Under the pieces are notes generated by a model. That model searched no databases, was not told the DNA's origin, and saw only the letters and a list, made by a program, of their open reading frames with translations. 64,000 nucleotides of DNA. Origin: Leptodontidium sp. MPI-SDFR-AT-0119. Taxonomy: Eukaryota > Ascomycota > Leotiomycetes > Helotiales > Leptodontidiaceae. The number at the start of each line of letters is the position of its first letter. Positions within the stretch are counted from its first letter, which is position 1. Both the position numbers and the translations under genes were made by a program. Below, in pieces: positions 12,620 through 24,976 of the stretch. The stretch spans positions 1,364,001-1,428,000 of the forward strand of contig JAHLEZ010000012.1 of assembly GCA_020726505.1 (NCBI GenBank). The letters are read 5' to 3'.

Positions 12620-13346
12620 ATGCGTCTCTGCAACCTCATTCCACTGCTCGTTATCTCCGTCGTAGCCGACATTGCCTCATACGACCCTGAAATCGGTCAG
12701 GCCGTCCATTATTTTGGCATCGGAGAACGAGCTGTCAACTGCAAAGTTGTTAACGGAGTTTTGCCAGCTCTGAAGGGTCTGGGCAGGCTTGCGACGTCGT
12801 TCTGCTCTTCGTATATCAGTATTGGGACTGCTACTGTCACCAACACTTTCACACCACCGCTAACATGAGTAAACATCAGGGGTTTAGGACTCTATCTCCC
12901 CACCCAGAGAATGATCTCCTAACATTTCGGCAGTGTAGTGGTGGTGGTGTCTACCGTGTCAACGGTTACTGTCACTGCAGTCAATAAACGCACTGTACCG
13001 AAACGAGTTCCAATACCAGCGGTCCTGAAGGGATATGTAGCAGCTGAACTCACGTCGGCGTGCAAATGTCTGAATATACCCTCCAAGCTCAGGCTACAAT
13101 CACCGCCCTGACTCCCGTATACACTCCCCGAGTTCCCCTGTAAGCCTTAATAATTTGGAAGACGTTACTGACGGATTCTGGAACAGGTGAATACATTCAC
13201 AGCCTTAATTACCTTCACAACTACTGTTACGACATGTGCCGCGAATGGACAACATTGTGATTGCCTCCGTCCCGACCTTTGTTGCGGCCAAGCCTGTTTT
13301 TGCAATAGTGGTGGCATCCCCGTCAGCACATGCATTCAATTTTAGA
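12620..13346 (+). pseudogene. small secreted Thr/Val- and Cys-rich protein, probably disrupted
   Basis: The first open stretch (12620-12868) encodes 82 residues with a signal peptide (MRLCNLIPLLVISVVADIAS) and a TSFCSSYISIGTATVT segment typical of fungal secreted wall-type proteins. It ends in TGA exactly abutting a good donor, GTAAAC. Further on, matching pieces reappear. A Val/Thr stretch (STVSTVTVTAV) and a second ACKCLNIPS segment lie at 12950-13090. A cysteine-rich tail (CDCLRPDLCCGQACFCNSGG) lies at 13192-13345, after an acceptor-like CAG at 13191. The pieces share a style but no combination of GT-AG introns I tried keeps one frame, so stops and at least one frameshift are needed. A true 82-aa secreted peptide is the alternative. 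The TGA could come from a single C-to-T change of CGA. Confidence 0.45.
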
Positions 13347-14575
13347 TTGCGTCAGCGTACTTTTGTTTGGAATGAAATGAATGTCGCTAAGCAGGAGGGC
13401 AAGTTAATGGGCTAGAAATTATTGAATATGTGATGAACACCTTGCTTGAAAATATAATGGGCTTCATACGCATTGCCCCCTTATAGTTGAATCTCAAAAA
13501 TATAGCAAGTAAATAACTCGCTATGAACGTTTTTAAAACGAATCCGCATCGATGCCACCATGAAGTTACTTCGAGATAGAAACAAGATATTGGCCAGCTA
13601 TCCACCTACCACTACTACATTACTACTCAAATCAAGAAAAGGTAACTTATCGATGGATTCAATCTATATTCTCACCCAATAACTGACAATTAATAAGAAC
13701 CCTCCTCAAAAGTGCTATCGATTTTTCAATGAACATGACCTTCTATACTACGTTCATACAAGAATATATCCCGTTCGCGGCAAAGACAGTTCAGCAAGAG
13801 CTTTCGGTGCTGTCTGTCTTCTGAACATCATAGTACCGCTTTGGCGCATCAACACGCCCCTTGGGTCATACTTACGCTCTCCAAAGCCATCCTCGCGACT
13901 ATCCGTACAGAGGAACGGAAGAGAGTTATTAAATAACTAGTCCAAACCCCGCTTTACGAACGGAATGTGAGAATACTAGATGTTTTGAGTTTGCGCTTTT
14001 TGATATCCAGGGTAGAGGGTTTCGCACGGATGAGATAATGGCGTATCTTGAGGTCAAGTTCGAGATTATTATGAGTCTAGGGTAGTTGGTGGAGATGATA
14101 GGGTAGTACATGAGGTGTAGTGAAGGGGGGGGGGGGTTGGGGTTGGAGGATGACTATTTGGTTGCGGAAGTGCTTGAGGGGGGAAGAGGAGTGAGAGGTG
14201 GGTAAGGAATTGTCTTAAGGAGGAATTGAGGGATGTGGCTACGGGGAAATCGAGTTTCATTATTTGGTGCGAGCATTTGAGGAGGGTTGAGAAGATGTGA
14301 AAGGCGGTTGAGGAGTGGAAGATGAGACGGAGATGGCTCAGGGGGAGAAAGGGGAGGTTCTGATTGATATCAATTGAGGATTTAGTTCAGTTGAAATTCT
14401 GTTCCACAACTTGAAGAAAAGAACTAGAGTGCCATTAGGCGGTTCAGTTTCCAGCATCTTTCGTGCATACCTTATCCATTGATGATAAAAACAATCAAAC
14501 TACATTGCCGAAATCACTCTCCCCACTATCATAAAAAACCGAACGAGAACACGACCTACAACACCCCATCTCATT
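13347..14575. other. non-coding interval with G-rich tract
   Basis: These 1.2 kb have no supportable gene. Stretches at 13740-14080 look like very worn coding remnants but carry many stops. A poly-G tract followed by GGTTGGGGTTGG lies at 14125-14147. Confidence 0.5.
14125..14147 (+). repeat. poly-G / GGTTGGGG tract (possible G-quadruplex)
   Basis: A run of about twelve G is followed by TTGGGGTTGG on the plus strand. It has four or more G-runs within 23 nt and so could fold as a G-quadruplex. The interrupted TTGGGG pattern resembles telomere-like repeat, but a single short copy does not show telomeric origin. Confidence 0.5.
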
Positions 14576-16387
14576 TCACACATAACTCATATTCCACCCT
14601 CCCTTCCCAGCCGGTATAAACTCCCTCGGCAGACCCGTCGTACCAGAGACCGTCATAGCAAGCGGCGCCTTCCTCAAGAACTCCTGTAGAACAGCATGTG
14701 GGATCTGAGATAGATACCCTGGATCGAAATATATGAAGAAGAACTTGTATTCTTTCATGAAGGATACGAGGAGGTCTTGGAGTGGTTCTTCGAGGATCAT
14801 GGATGGAAAGCGTTGAGAAATTACGTCGAGGTTTGGCGGGATGCGAGTGTATGCTGCTTCTGTTTGGAGGGGAGGGTTAGCTGAGTTGAATTGGTGTTGT
14901 GAGGAATTTGGCTTAATGGAATGAATTTTGGGAAAAGTGGTGGCGTGAAGGAAGGGGAAAACATACCGAGACCGTAGTCGATGAGTGTTTCTTGGATATC
15001 TAGGATTCGGTATTTCGTGTAGACCTCGGAAGTACTGGATGATTGCTCCATCTTTCGACCGGCGATGTGGATCTTATACATGACTATCTCGAAGATATCA
15101 CTTTTTGCTTTGAGTAGGCGGGTGAAGAAGTCGGTGTTGGGGTTTAAGCGAGAAGGACTGTTGACCATGTCCATTACTATCTCCTTTTCGAGGATCCAGG
15201 TATATCTAGTTCGCTATATCAGCTTGTTCCACCGAATTCCACTGTATCTTGTTTTTCTCTTTCCAAGAAAAAAAGAGGGGTTGATTTGCCGGGAAAGGGA
15301 AAGGAAAGAAGCCCAAACTCACCCCTCCCAAAAACTAACCCCCGTCCCAAAATTCTGCATCGTCCTCCCCAACGTCCTCGCACACCCCTCATTGATCCCC
15401 ACCACCCATCCGTTCCTCCTCGGACTCCCCACGGCAGCCAACTCCTTCCACACAACCGGTCTCTTCATCCACTCCCTTACCAACTCCTTAAATGCCACAG
15501 GTCTGATAACCAAACCCTCGGAATCAAGCAGGATGGCGTAATCGTACTCGAAATGAGCGGCCGCGGCGAGTTTCTTCATGGATTGGTATTTATACTTTCC
15601 GTATTTCTTGACTAGGTCGCTTGTTTCGGTGGGTGTGGTTAGGTTTTGGATGTTGGACGGGAGGAGCGTGTAGAGGTTGTGGAGAGTGAGGTGTGGTGGG
15701 TAGGTTAGTGTACGTGAGGAGGGGAGAATGTTGTAGGCGAGGTAAGTTGAGCCGCAGGATTTGGTGGTAGGGTCTGAGAGGAGGGAGGTGAGGAGGAAGA
15801 CTTCGGCGTCGGAGCTGAGAATTAGGGAGATGGAGATTGAGGAGATGTCTGTTATGAGGCAGGCCATTGAGTGGAGCATTTCGAGGAGTTCAGGGAAGTG
15901 AGGCGTCTTGTTTGTTTATTTTACGTTAGCGATAGAGATTTTGAGAGGAACGTGGTAAACTTACGAATGATGGAATGATGATCTGGAGTTTCATGTCGGT
16001 AGTTGGTAGTGTGTTGTTGGTGTTTGGATTTGGAAAGCTGTTCTTCGTGTTGATTCCGATCGTCAATGAGAAGATGATGTAGAATACACAGCAAAAACTT
16101 ATGATTATCCAACATCCCAATCCTATTTGTAATAGCACTTTCCTTCGCCTCTTCCCATGCCGATCTGTACACATCTCCTCTGTCTCTTCTTTCTCATCCT
16201 CACAGGGGTCTTGCTCCGCTAGGAGCGTTTCGCTAGATGCATCTTTGCTGTGTTGACGTCTGTTTGCACTACCACGCAAGTTTGATAGCATCGATCGGCA
16301 ACGTTCCATTTCGTGATGTTGTGGGAGGAACGATTTCCCTTCCTCAGATGGAGGTTTTGAGAGAATAAAGGGCAAGCACTCCCTCAA
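14576..16387 (-). CDS. type II membrane protein, glycosyltransferase-like (unproven)
   Basis: This is a predicted 509-aa protein. Exons are 15965-16387, 15323-15906, 14967-15205 and 14576-14859, with introns of 58, 117 and 107 nt, GT-AG and frame-consistent. Residues 1-83 are cytosolic and charged, ending in the basic HGKRRRK. One membrane helix spans about 84-111, followed by an Asn-rich stalk. MKLQIIIPSF at the start of the lumenal part resembles the first strand of a GT-A nucleotide-diphospho-sugar fold. YDYAILLDSEGLVIRP later has an LDSE acidic motif where such enzymes carry their DxD. That layout is typical of Golgi glycosyltransferases, but I cannot name a family, and DUF6492-like proteins are another thought. 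The gene borders the long non-coding stretch on its 5' side. Confidence 0.7.
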
Positions 16388-17220
16388 ACGCGTTCCTCTC
16401 TTGATGTTGAACCCCCTTGCTTGTGATCGCTAGCGAATCTACGCCATTCCAGCCACCGATCGAGAGACATGTCTTATTTAAATACTTACTACGACACGTC
16501 AATAAACTAAGACATCATATACAGGCTTGGGTTTTTAATGGTTAAAACCGTGCATAACCAAATCATTTATGACAGAAGGCAGCAAAAACAAAGAAAAAAA
16601 CCGATGTAACCAGGTCGCAGGATTTACAGCGAACTACCCCAAACTCATGTCCATGAAGCAAAAAATTTTCTGTGACTCTCTTGACAATAATTGTGGACTT
16701 GTCCAAAGTCTCACAATGATAATTGGAAGATAGTTAAGCAAAAATATCCCGAGTGCTAATGGAAAGGCTTTCATCCAAGAGAACATAAATCGAAGTCGTC
16801 GATCAGTCCTACGAGAGGAATTTTATCTGCTTTGCGGACCATCCATCATTTCGAAAGTCTCTTAGATATGTGAAATTCATAGATTCGAATCTAGTAACTG
16901 ATGAATCAATGAGTCAATTGGCCCTAGCGGCTCATTTTCCTCAACCCAGCATGGTATTCGCAGAACATCAGAGCCGCATGTTTTAACACACCACATCTAA
17001 TCCCGTGCAATAGAGCTCTAACCCATCTCGCACAAACACTAATCGCCACACACGTGTATTGCACACTGGCGCGGGGCCTCATCAATCACTTCACAAGCAC
17101 CTCACAGAACAGCACGTACGTACGGGTACACGAATACGCAAACGTACCCGTCTCGAGCAAAACATGCTTTGCGTGTCTAACTGACTCATGTCCACAGCCT
17201 CAGCTACCTTGCAACTAGCT
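16388..17220. other. non-coding interval upstream of the type II membrane protein gene
   Basis: About 830 bp holds the promoter of the minus-strand gene. Composition is balanced, and unlike the DNA to its right there is no strong G excess. Several ACGTACG-type palindromes occur at 17114-17147. No coding frame is supportable. Confidence 0.5.
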
Positions 17221-18018
17221 ATCCTTGCGAAGCGAGCATCGGGAAGATCATGGAACGAACAAGCTTTCTTTTACTTTTACGCCTTGACTTATTTTGGGTC
17301 CTGGATTGGACTGGATTGAATTGGAGATCAGTGCACTGTACTGTATAAGGATGTGGATGCGGATGAGAGTTCAATCTCGGTAAAAGGGTGCGCTTTTGTT
17401 GCATGTCGTTGTGTTTAGTTGAAACGAAACGAAACTTTTGGGTTTTTGTCATGATGGTGATGGTTTGACTAGCTGGAATTTGGACCTCACCTGGGGGGAG
17501 AGAGAGAAGTCGTCGTGCGATTTACGACTGATGAAAGAGTTTGTGGGCGTATGACGAGTCGAGTGTTGATTTGGTATACTTCTGGAGCCCTCCTTATCCT
17601 TGGGAATAATGTACGGCGGTTCGGATACCTGAGGGGGGGGATCGCTAAAGCGTCATCAATCACCATATCACAAAAAGACAGACGCACAAAATAGGCGCGG
17701 TACTTACTTACCTACATGCTGACACGAGCCGAGTACCGGTGCGTTTCTAGGTTCTTTTGCCAGTTCCTTTCGTCTGTGGTACTTATGTGCATCGCCCTTC
17801 GCTTCGCTCGGTGCTCGTATGTACTGTATCTGTCGTGCAACCTTTCATCTGACATAAGTTTGCTTTGGTGGTTGTGATACCTCCAAGGAAGGATTGAAAG
17901 AAGGAAGGAAGGTAGGGAAGGGGGAATTTCGCTCTTCGCATCTTCGGCTCGTATCTTCGGCTCGTTTGTATTTGAAACTGAAGCTGACGGTGGTTCAGCA
18001 GGGTATTATGTCCGATGT

Positions 18019-18486
18019 GTACTGTACTCCACGAGCACCGAAGCCGGGCAATCGGATCGGTTGGAATTTATAAGGATTGTTACACGCGAGGAGTTGGCGT
18101 AGATAGGCATCGGAATCGGGTCAAAGAGCTGAAGTGTTCTGTCGTACTCGTACAGTACATGGCACTCATGATGATCGGGATCCGATGGGTATTGAGGATA
18201 ATGTGAGAGGCGTCTTTAATACCCCATCTCGCAAGATACAATTGAGTCATCTGCAGGTTCGTAAAGAGATCAATGCGTTGACCAATGACTTGCTGTGCCA
18301 TAACTAGAATGAGAGAGAAAATTTCTGATTCATGGACTGGTGGGGGGTGTGCGATGCAGTGGAATTGCCGGTTCGGGAGACTGGCAGAGGGCGTGCGCGG
18401 TTCTTGTTGGTTGTGCACGGACGGCGTTGGTTCGTGATTGAAAGTGACCTGATCTGTTTTTTGGAGTGTATGATAGAGTACAGTAC
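18019..18486. promoter_or_regulatory. cluster of GTAC(A/T)GTAC motifs
   Basis: Three exact copies of the 9-mer GTAC(A/T)GTAC lie within 470 bp, at 18019-18027, 18150-18158 and 18478-18486. Others are at 24961 and 24966 (overlapping), 34638, 52636 and 62456. The near-palindromic form suggests a dimeric DNA-binding protein site, but no factor is known to me for it. Confidence 0.4.
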
Positions 18487-20571
18487 ATTATCGGGGATGG
18501 AAGCTGTTTGTAATATGATGTGATGTGATGTACTTAGATCTGTGGGGTGTATAAACGAATGTTGCGTTATGCGTGAGTGAAACAGAACACGAATGACCAT
18601 CGATGTTGGAAAGAGGAGTCGAGGTTAGTACAGGATAAATTCTATGATGATGCTTGAATAACTAGGCAAAGTAGGTTTTTGGAGGAGGTGCTGGATGGAA
18701 GGAATAACGCTGGAGAGTTTGAGGCATTTTGTAGCGAGGGGCGAAAGTGTAGAAAAGTAGGAAGTGGAGTGAACCTCGACGGATGGAAGAAGAGGATGAG
18801 ATGACGGTTCATCTCATCCAACCCTTCCATTACAAACGACGAAGTCTTCCGAGCTCCAAAGCCCGAGATGAGATATTCATGCGTTGCGCAAGTATCTACG
18901 TATCGGAGGATCCTGCTTCCTCAGAGGAACTTTAACAGATAAGGACTGGATACGATCAAGACAGGGGAGACCTGTCCGTACCGGCGGCTTGGGAATCAAT
19001 TGATGGTAAAGCACAGTGCCGTAACTTTATTATATTACTTAGTGTACCTTATTTGCTTTGTTGTATACAATACTTACTTTAAAGCGGGGGAGAAAGACGG
19101 GTCGTAGATTGAAATGAGGGGCTGTTGATGCAGAAAGACAGATAGACTGACGGCATTGACAGGAGTGGGATATGGGATGGGATGTGGGATGTGGAGAACC
19201 CTGCGACGATCATGACGGTGCGGTTGAATATGAAGGGGAGACCTTTCCAACGAAATTATTTCCAAAGAATGATTTCTCACAAATGGGGGCGTTGGTTGAA
19301 GGGAGTATGTATCGTACGTTATTTTCCTCTTCTCTCCCTTCATGTATGGATGCATACATAGCCTTTAGGCAAAGCTCAAAGCTCGTTCAACATTAACATC
19401 CGGAATCCGGAAATCGGATCGTCCCTTCCCACATCCTTTTGCCGTTCTCCGTCAGTACCGTAGGTACCGTGCATTTCTTACTTTCTGTACTCGTGCATTT
19501 TCATCTGTACGCTCGGCCTGGCGTAGATCAAGTGGTGCATGTCACCCGCACTTCCACAAGCATTATTAACCGGAGTTTACCAGCACACCGCATCACACAT
19601 CACATCACATCATGTCGAGATACCGATATCGATGTCTGTGTTGCTGCACAAGCGGCCAGTAGGCATGTAGATTCTGGTACCGGAGTTCCAATGGATTGAG
19701 GAAGAAGCTGTGAACGGCGGCGCACGGTGATCTGTGCGGTGTCTGTGCGATGAGGATGATAGGGATTTTGGGGGTGGGGGATGGTGGATGGTCATTTGTT
19801 GTGTTGACCTCAATTGACTTGACTATTTTCTTCCAATTCTTCTTCCTTGGTTCTTGGCTCTGGGTGGGTCGAGGGCTGGGATATGCTGTGCTGTATTTTG
19901 ACGAGGTTATGGATGCTACCTTACCGAACTCGAGTTTGTTGTGCCAGGTTGGAGGTTGTTTGTTGTAGTGGGGCAAATTGGCGAGGGGTTCGGGTTTCGT
20001 TATGGTCCACTAGGTGCTGTACCAACCACAACTCCAAGAACCTGTAGTGGGGCATTTTTCGAAGCCCATCCGGCCCAGCTCAGCCCCTCCTTCAGCTCAA
20101 TTTGTACTTCACGGCCGGATCTAGACGGGAAAGGGAATTGTGTGCGAATGCTTTCTCTCTCTCCTTCTCCAATTCTCTCCTAGTACTCGTATCTACCTCG
20201 CTAGAGGCTTCACTCCCGAACTTGTCTCATCATAAAGCTCGTCCCGAGATCTAACCTTCTTCCTGTTGTACCGGAACTGCCAGTGCTGTAAATCTCGATC
20301 TAGATCTAAACATAGTAAGTAGTATTTGAAGGTACAGCAAGTGCGGGTCTGTAACATGCGCGGGGGGGGGGAAGGGGGGGAGCAAGCGGATGAATAGCTT
20401 CCTTGCAGGAGGGAGGGAAGGTGATTGAATTTTGATGTTTTTACTGTGAAGGAGGGAGTTGGGTTGTCATGGGATGTTTGTTGCTGCATGCAGATTTGGC
20501 TGGGGTTCAGGCGTTGAAAAGTGCAGTGAAGTGAAGTTGAAAGGATCTTTGGACGATGGCTGGATACTGCA

Positions 20572-20595
20572 GGGGCAGGGCAGGGCAGGGCAGGG
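20572..20595 (+). repeat. GGGCA tandem repeat, G-quadruplex-capable
   Basis: Five consecutive G-runs of at least three are separated by CA (unit GGGCA). It matches the G3N1-7 quadruplex pattern on the plus strand with short two-base loops, which favour a stable parallel fold. It lies within the gene-free stretch. Confidence 0.6.
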
Positions 20596-23500
20596 ATTAT
20601 TATCCGGCTGGTTTGATGTGCCTGCGGGGATGTGTGCTCGGCCTTCTGAAACGTACATGTGACTGACTGTAGGGTTTTGGGAGGGTGGTGCTGATAAAGA
20701 TGTGAAGGGTGCATCATTGGAGGCATAGAGGATACGAGACCGATTTGTTTTCTTGACTGCCCTGGTTTGTTATGCTATGTTGTTGTGGTCTTGGGGTCGC
20801 TTATTTGGGTGTTGTGTTATTCTTTTGGAGGCTTGAGGGATACGAGGGGTGGAGGGTTGCGTGGGTGTGGTTGTGAGGTTGAATTTAAGTAAGACCTCTT
20901 TCATTGGAGCGTATGCAGCCTTGATGGGCTGTGGTGAGTACAGAAATAAGCAAGCTACATTGAACTTTCTCTGAGAGAATAAGTCATGGAGTTGCGAATA
21001 TGAAATCCAAATCCTTCATATCGAAGCCATGAAACAAAGGTCCGAATAGCAGCCGAGTATTCTGTGTGTGTGTGTATGCGCATGCATGAATCCATCCAAT
21101 CTAGATTCCAGAAGTCTTCTTCGAACATTCGTCTTATAATATATGCTCCCTATAAAATAAATCCAGTGTTCCAAATTCGATAGACGACGGACGAAGTAAG
21201 CTTTGCAGCGTGACATTTACTGACCTGATACAGTGTCACAGTCGCATCCCGCGAGGATCTTAGTGATCAGCATATGATGCGATGCGATACGATACAATGC
21301 GATTTGGTCGGCTTTCGATGTTACCTTACCTTACAGCACCATACCTTACAACACCTTATTATACTCCTACATTAACTCACTCGCATGCGTAAGTACTTGC
21401 ATATTGGTTTTGAGAGTCAATACGACGGTACGAATGAGTTACTGACCGTTGTGATGAAATAATGGTTCGTATTCCTGGGTCGGTCCTGGTAGGTAAAGAT
21501 GGATGGATGTTCCTTCTGGAGTTGGGAAGCACATCTAAGACATATCCTGCTGGGGTGATTGTTGCATGTTGATGCGGGGTATGGAGGATATCGATACAGT
21601 AGCTCTGGGGTCTAGAGTCTGTAAGGTAATCAACAAACTATGGTTTGGTTTAAGTTGGTTTGCTGAGATGTGCTGGCAAAGAGCTTACGCTGTACAGGAT
21701 GAACCTTCGATAACAAACCACAGCCTCCAATCCAGAACTCCAGCACAGCACTTACTTAGAGTTCCTCCACCAAGACGAGATCAGCGGTCCCAACTCAGCC
21801 TCATCTCCACGAGGTTACTGAAATTGGGTATCAACATACCAATTTGAATGAGGCTTTTCATGAGCCAATCTCACCATGTTCCATCGTCATCAATAATCAA
21901 TTGGGTTGACTGCATGACGAGATAGAGGCAAGCACACGCCATCGGAATAAAGCGTAGAAGCTACGCTTTGACATGTCTTGCTAATCAATCTAAATCAGTT
22001 AACCAAGTAACTAGCCTACCCACGAGATCGCCAGGTGGTGTAGGTTTGTTTTAGTCTCATCCGTCCATTGGGAGGGAGGACAGGGATGAGCCGAGACCTT
22101 TAGGAACCGGATCTTTGCGGTAGGGCAGGTGTGAAGCGTTGCCGCTCCCGTTTTCGTTCTCGTTTCCCCGAGGTAGACCTGACCTGGACTGTACTTGTAG
22201 GGTCGGGTCACCGATTATGATTGATGGGAGGAGCTGGAGGGGAGGGAGGGTTTGGAAATGCTATGCGCAGCCTGCCGAAAGAGTAGAGGTGCAGAAGAAG
22301 TTGAGAGAAAGCATGGGAGTGCTTGCTGCAGAGGGGGATAGGAGATGGGAATATGGCTCCGGATCCGGATGGGTAAGCCGTTCGTGCTTTGTAGGTAAAT
22401 TTACACTGCACTGCTCGCACGGAGGCAATTTACTGTCCTTGCTGGGATGGAGTGTCTTGATTACTACTGACTGGAGTTTAAAGTTTGGAGATTGGATAGG
22501 GAGATGGTGAGGGAGATGGTGATGGTGAGGGAGGGAGGGAAGATGGGCTTGGGTCTGTTTGCCTTGGGTTATTGAACTTCGGAGCTGGATGCTTGCCGTG
22601 TGTGTACGTGCTTGATTGCTTGCTCTCGCTTCCTTGATCCTTGTAGAACGATACAGTAGATGGCTTGCTTGGTGTGTTACTCCTAGTCTCCTACCCCAGA
22701 CAAAGCTGCTAGATCCGGAACAGGTTCCTGTCTGGGGAAAGAGCACGGCCATATTGTATCCCCGCCCCATTCCAGGTCAGGTTGACTTATCGTATCGTAG
22801 AGATGAGAAGAGGGAACAGACGCTGCAAGAAAACGGCTCGAAACCTGGGTGCTGGGAAACGGGGAATCTCCGATCGGTTGGGTTGGGTTGGTTTGGTTTA
22901 CTGTGTGTGCTTTGGTAGGGTCGGGGTCGGGTTTTGGGGGTTTTGAGTTTACTGTAGGCGAAAGTGCAAATCGGATGAAACCGAAGCTCGATGGAGGGGA
23001 GGCAAATGCAACAAGATGGATGGATGGATAGATGGAAATGGGAATACATGCGAATAATAAGGGAGAGTAGGGATTGGAGTGTAGACGAGTATGCGTATGC
23101 GTATGAGTTGAGAGGGGGGGAGAGATGTTGTAGGGATACTTCGCTACTCACTGTACGAGGTGAGGTTGGAGTGTGCAACGTGGGACGGACGGCTTGCAGA
23201 CAGTTCCGCCTGCCGAATAGAACAAAGTGGACGGGATGGAGCAGAATACTGACGCTTCGGTCGTCCCGTTTGATATAAAAGCTACTTGGTGATTTAGTAC
23301 TTTGGTGCTTCGGTACTTGCTTTCTGGATCTCATGATATCAAGATTAAGTTATGGAGATCGAAGTCCTGTCTGTCCCTTGTCTCACTCACTCACCTCGCG
23401 TACCATGCATATCATCCATACAAAATACCTGAGGTATTTATGGTAAGAGAAGGGAAATTGTGATCGTCGAAAATTTGATGGTCTTGCGATTACCAACCTA

Positions 23501-23894
23501 AGTACGGAGTACCTACCGACAAAGGCTACTTTGTCTCATAGGTAAGCTACCTACTTAGAAACAGGTACTGTAGAAAATACTTCCACGAGTCACGGCGTTC
23601 GGGCTGAAATGCCATGCCAGGTCTTGCCATGAGATGGCTTGCTATGCCATGCCCCCTTTCCCTTCCTTCCCGTGTCAAGCCGTTGATGTGCTAGTGATGC
23701 AAGTCAGAAGACGGAATAGTCTGCGAAAAGCCATGTGGTAGAACGTGGTTTCCGTAGATAGGTTCTGGCAGATCATGACAGGGCCTACCTTAGAAGCCGA
23801 GGCTAGTATTGAACTCTGTCCAGTAACCTACCAGCAAAGGCGTTCTTTTGAGGAATTTGGGGAGGGGCGTTGTATTCTTTTTTTTGGGAAGGGG

Positions 23895-23920
23895 GATGGA
23901 TGGATGGATGGATGGATGAT
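23895..23920 (+). repeat. GATG microsatellite
   Basis: About six tandem copies of the tetramer GATG, followed by duplicated GGGGCGAATTTT units at 23921-23944. It is a simple repeat with no coding frame around it. Confidence 0.8.
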
Positions 23921-24960
23921 GGGGCGAATTTTGGGGCGAATTTTGCACGTTTGTGACAATGGGAGGCGAATAATGGTATCTGGCAGCTGAAATAATTGTG
24001 GAGATGGCCTTTGGTCGGTGCATGCAATCCTGTGTGGGTGGTGTTGTGTGGTGTTATGTTTGCTTTTTCTTGTGAAACCGAAGGAATGGGATGGAATGGA
24101 AGCTTGCGATTCCTTCTAGAAGGAGGTATTCCGGTGGGAGGTGCATGCCATGCCATGCCGTCCCGTGTGGGACAGACAGACCAACATTAAAACATCCAGT
24201 CAGATTCGCCAATTGGGATCTGTTTGCCGTTGGATGTTGCTCTGTCCCTCGATTCCACCACGCCACTTCGGCCGAATTTCGCTTCTTGGGATAAATAGGG
24301 CGGCGAATAGGGGAATTGGAAGGGAGGAGAAGGGGAATGGAAGGGGAGTCTGCCTTGCCATCGTCCTTCTCCTCATCCTCACCCTCATCCTCTTCTACTT
24401 CGGTTGCTAAAGCTGCTCATGTGCGAGGAGGGCATATGACGTTTCCTGCAGGACGCATAAAGAGAGGATTGGTTGTCCTACTCTGTGGCTTGCGGTACCT
24501 GGTCGACTGCCTCACTCTCCGTGTCTCTATTTCGCTCTTTCGCTCTCTTGCAGGATTCGGTGCCGTGTTGTGTCGTATCGTACCATATCGTGTCGCGTGG
24601 CTATGATTGCCATGATTGCGCCGAGTACCAAGTTTGGGCGCGGGTGATGGACGCGGGATGGCTGGCTGCGTTTGCAACTGTCTGGGTACTAGTCAATTGA
24701 CCTGCCGTATGAATGTAGTGAGGAGTTGGGTTGCGTTGTACTGGAAATTAAGAGGTCGACTTTGCATTTTCCTTCCCGTTGCGTTGTTAGGTACTGTGTT
24801 TGGGTGTCGACGTGCCGTGTTTATGTTTTGGTTGTTTTGTAGACGGGGAGGAGAGGATTGTTGGATGATGGATGGACGGGTGAGTTTGGAAGGTGCTTCG
24901 GACGAGAGACAGCAGGAATCGCAGTGCATTGCATTGCAGGAGATTCGATTCGGGCAAGAT

Positions 24961-24976
24961 GTACAGTACAGTACAG
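24961..24976. promoter_or_regulatory. overlapping GTACAGTAC motifs
   Basis: The 16-bp GTACAGTACAGTACAG contains two overlapping copies of the 9-mer seen elsewhere in the window. A 12-bp perfect palindrome TACTGTACAGTA follows at 25102-25113. It is either a binding-site pair or a short simple repeat. Confidence 0.35.

Noticed and set aside
20193..23334. Open frames of 169-185 codons on the minus strand (20193-20726, 22261-22770, 22777-23334)
   Set aside because: Their His/Pro/Ser-rich content simply reflects the C/T-rich minus strand; no conserved motifs.
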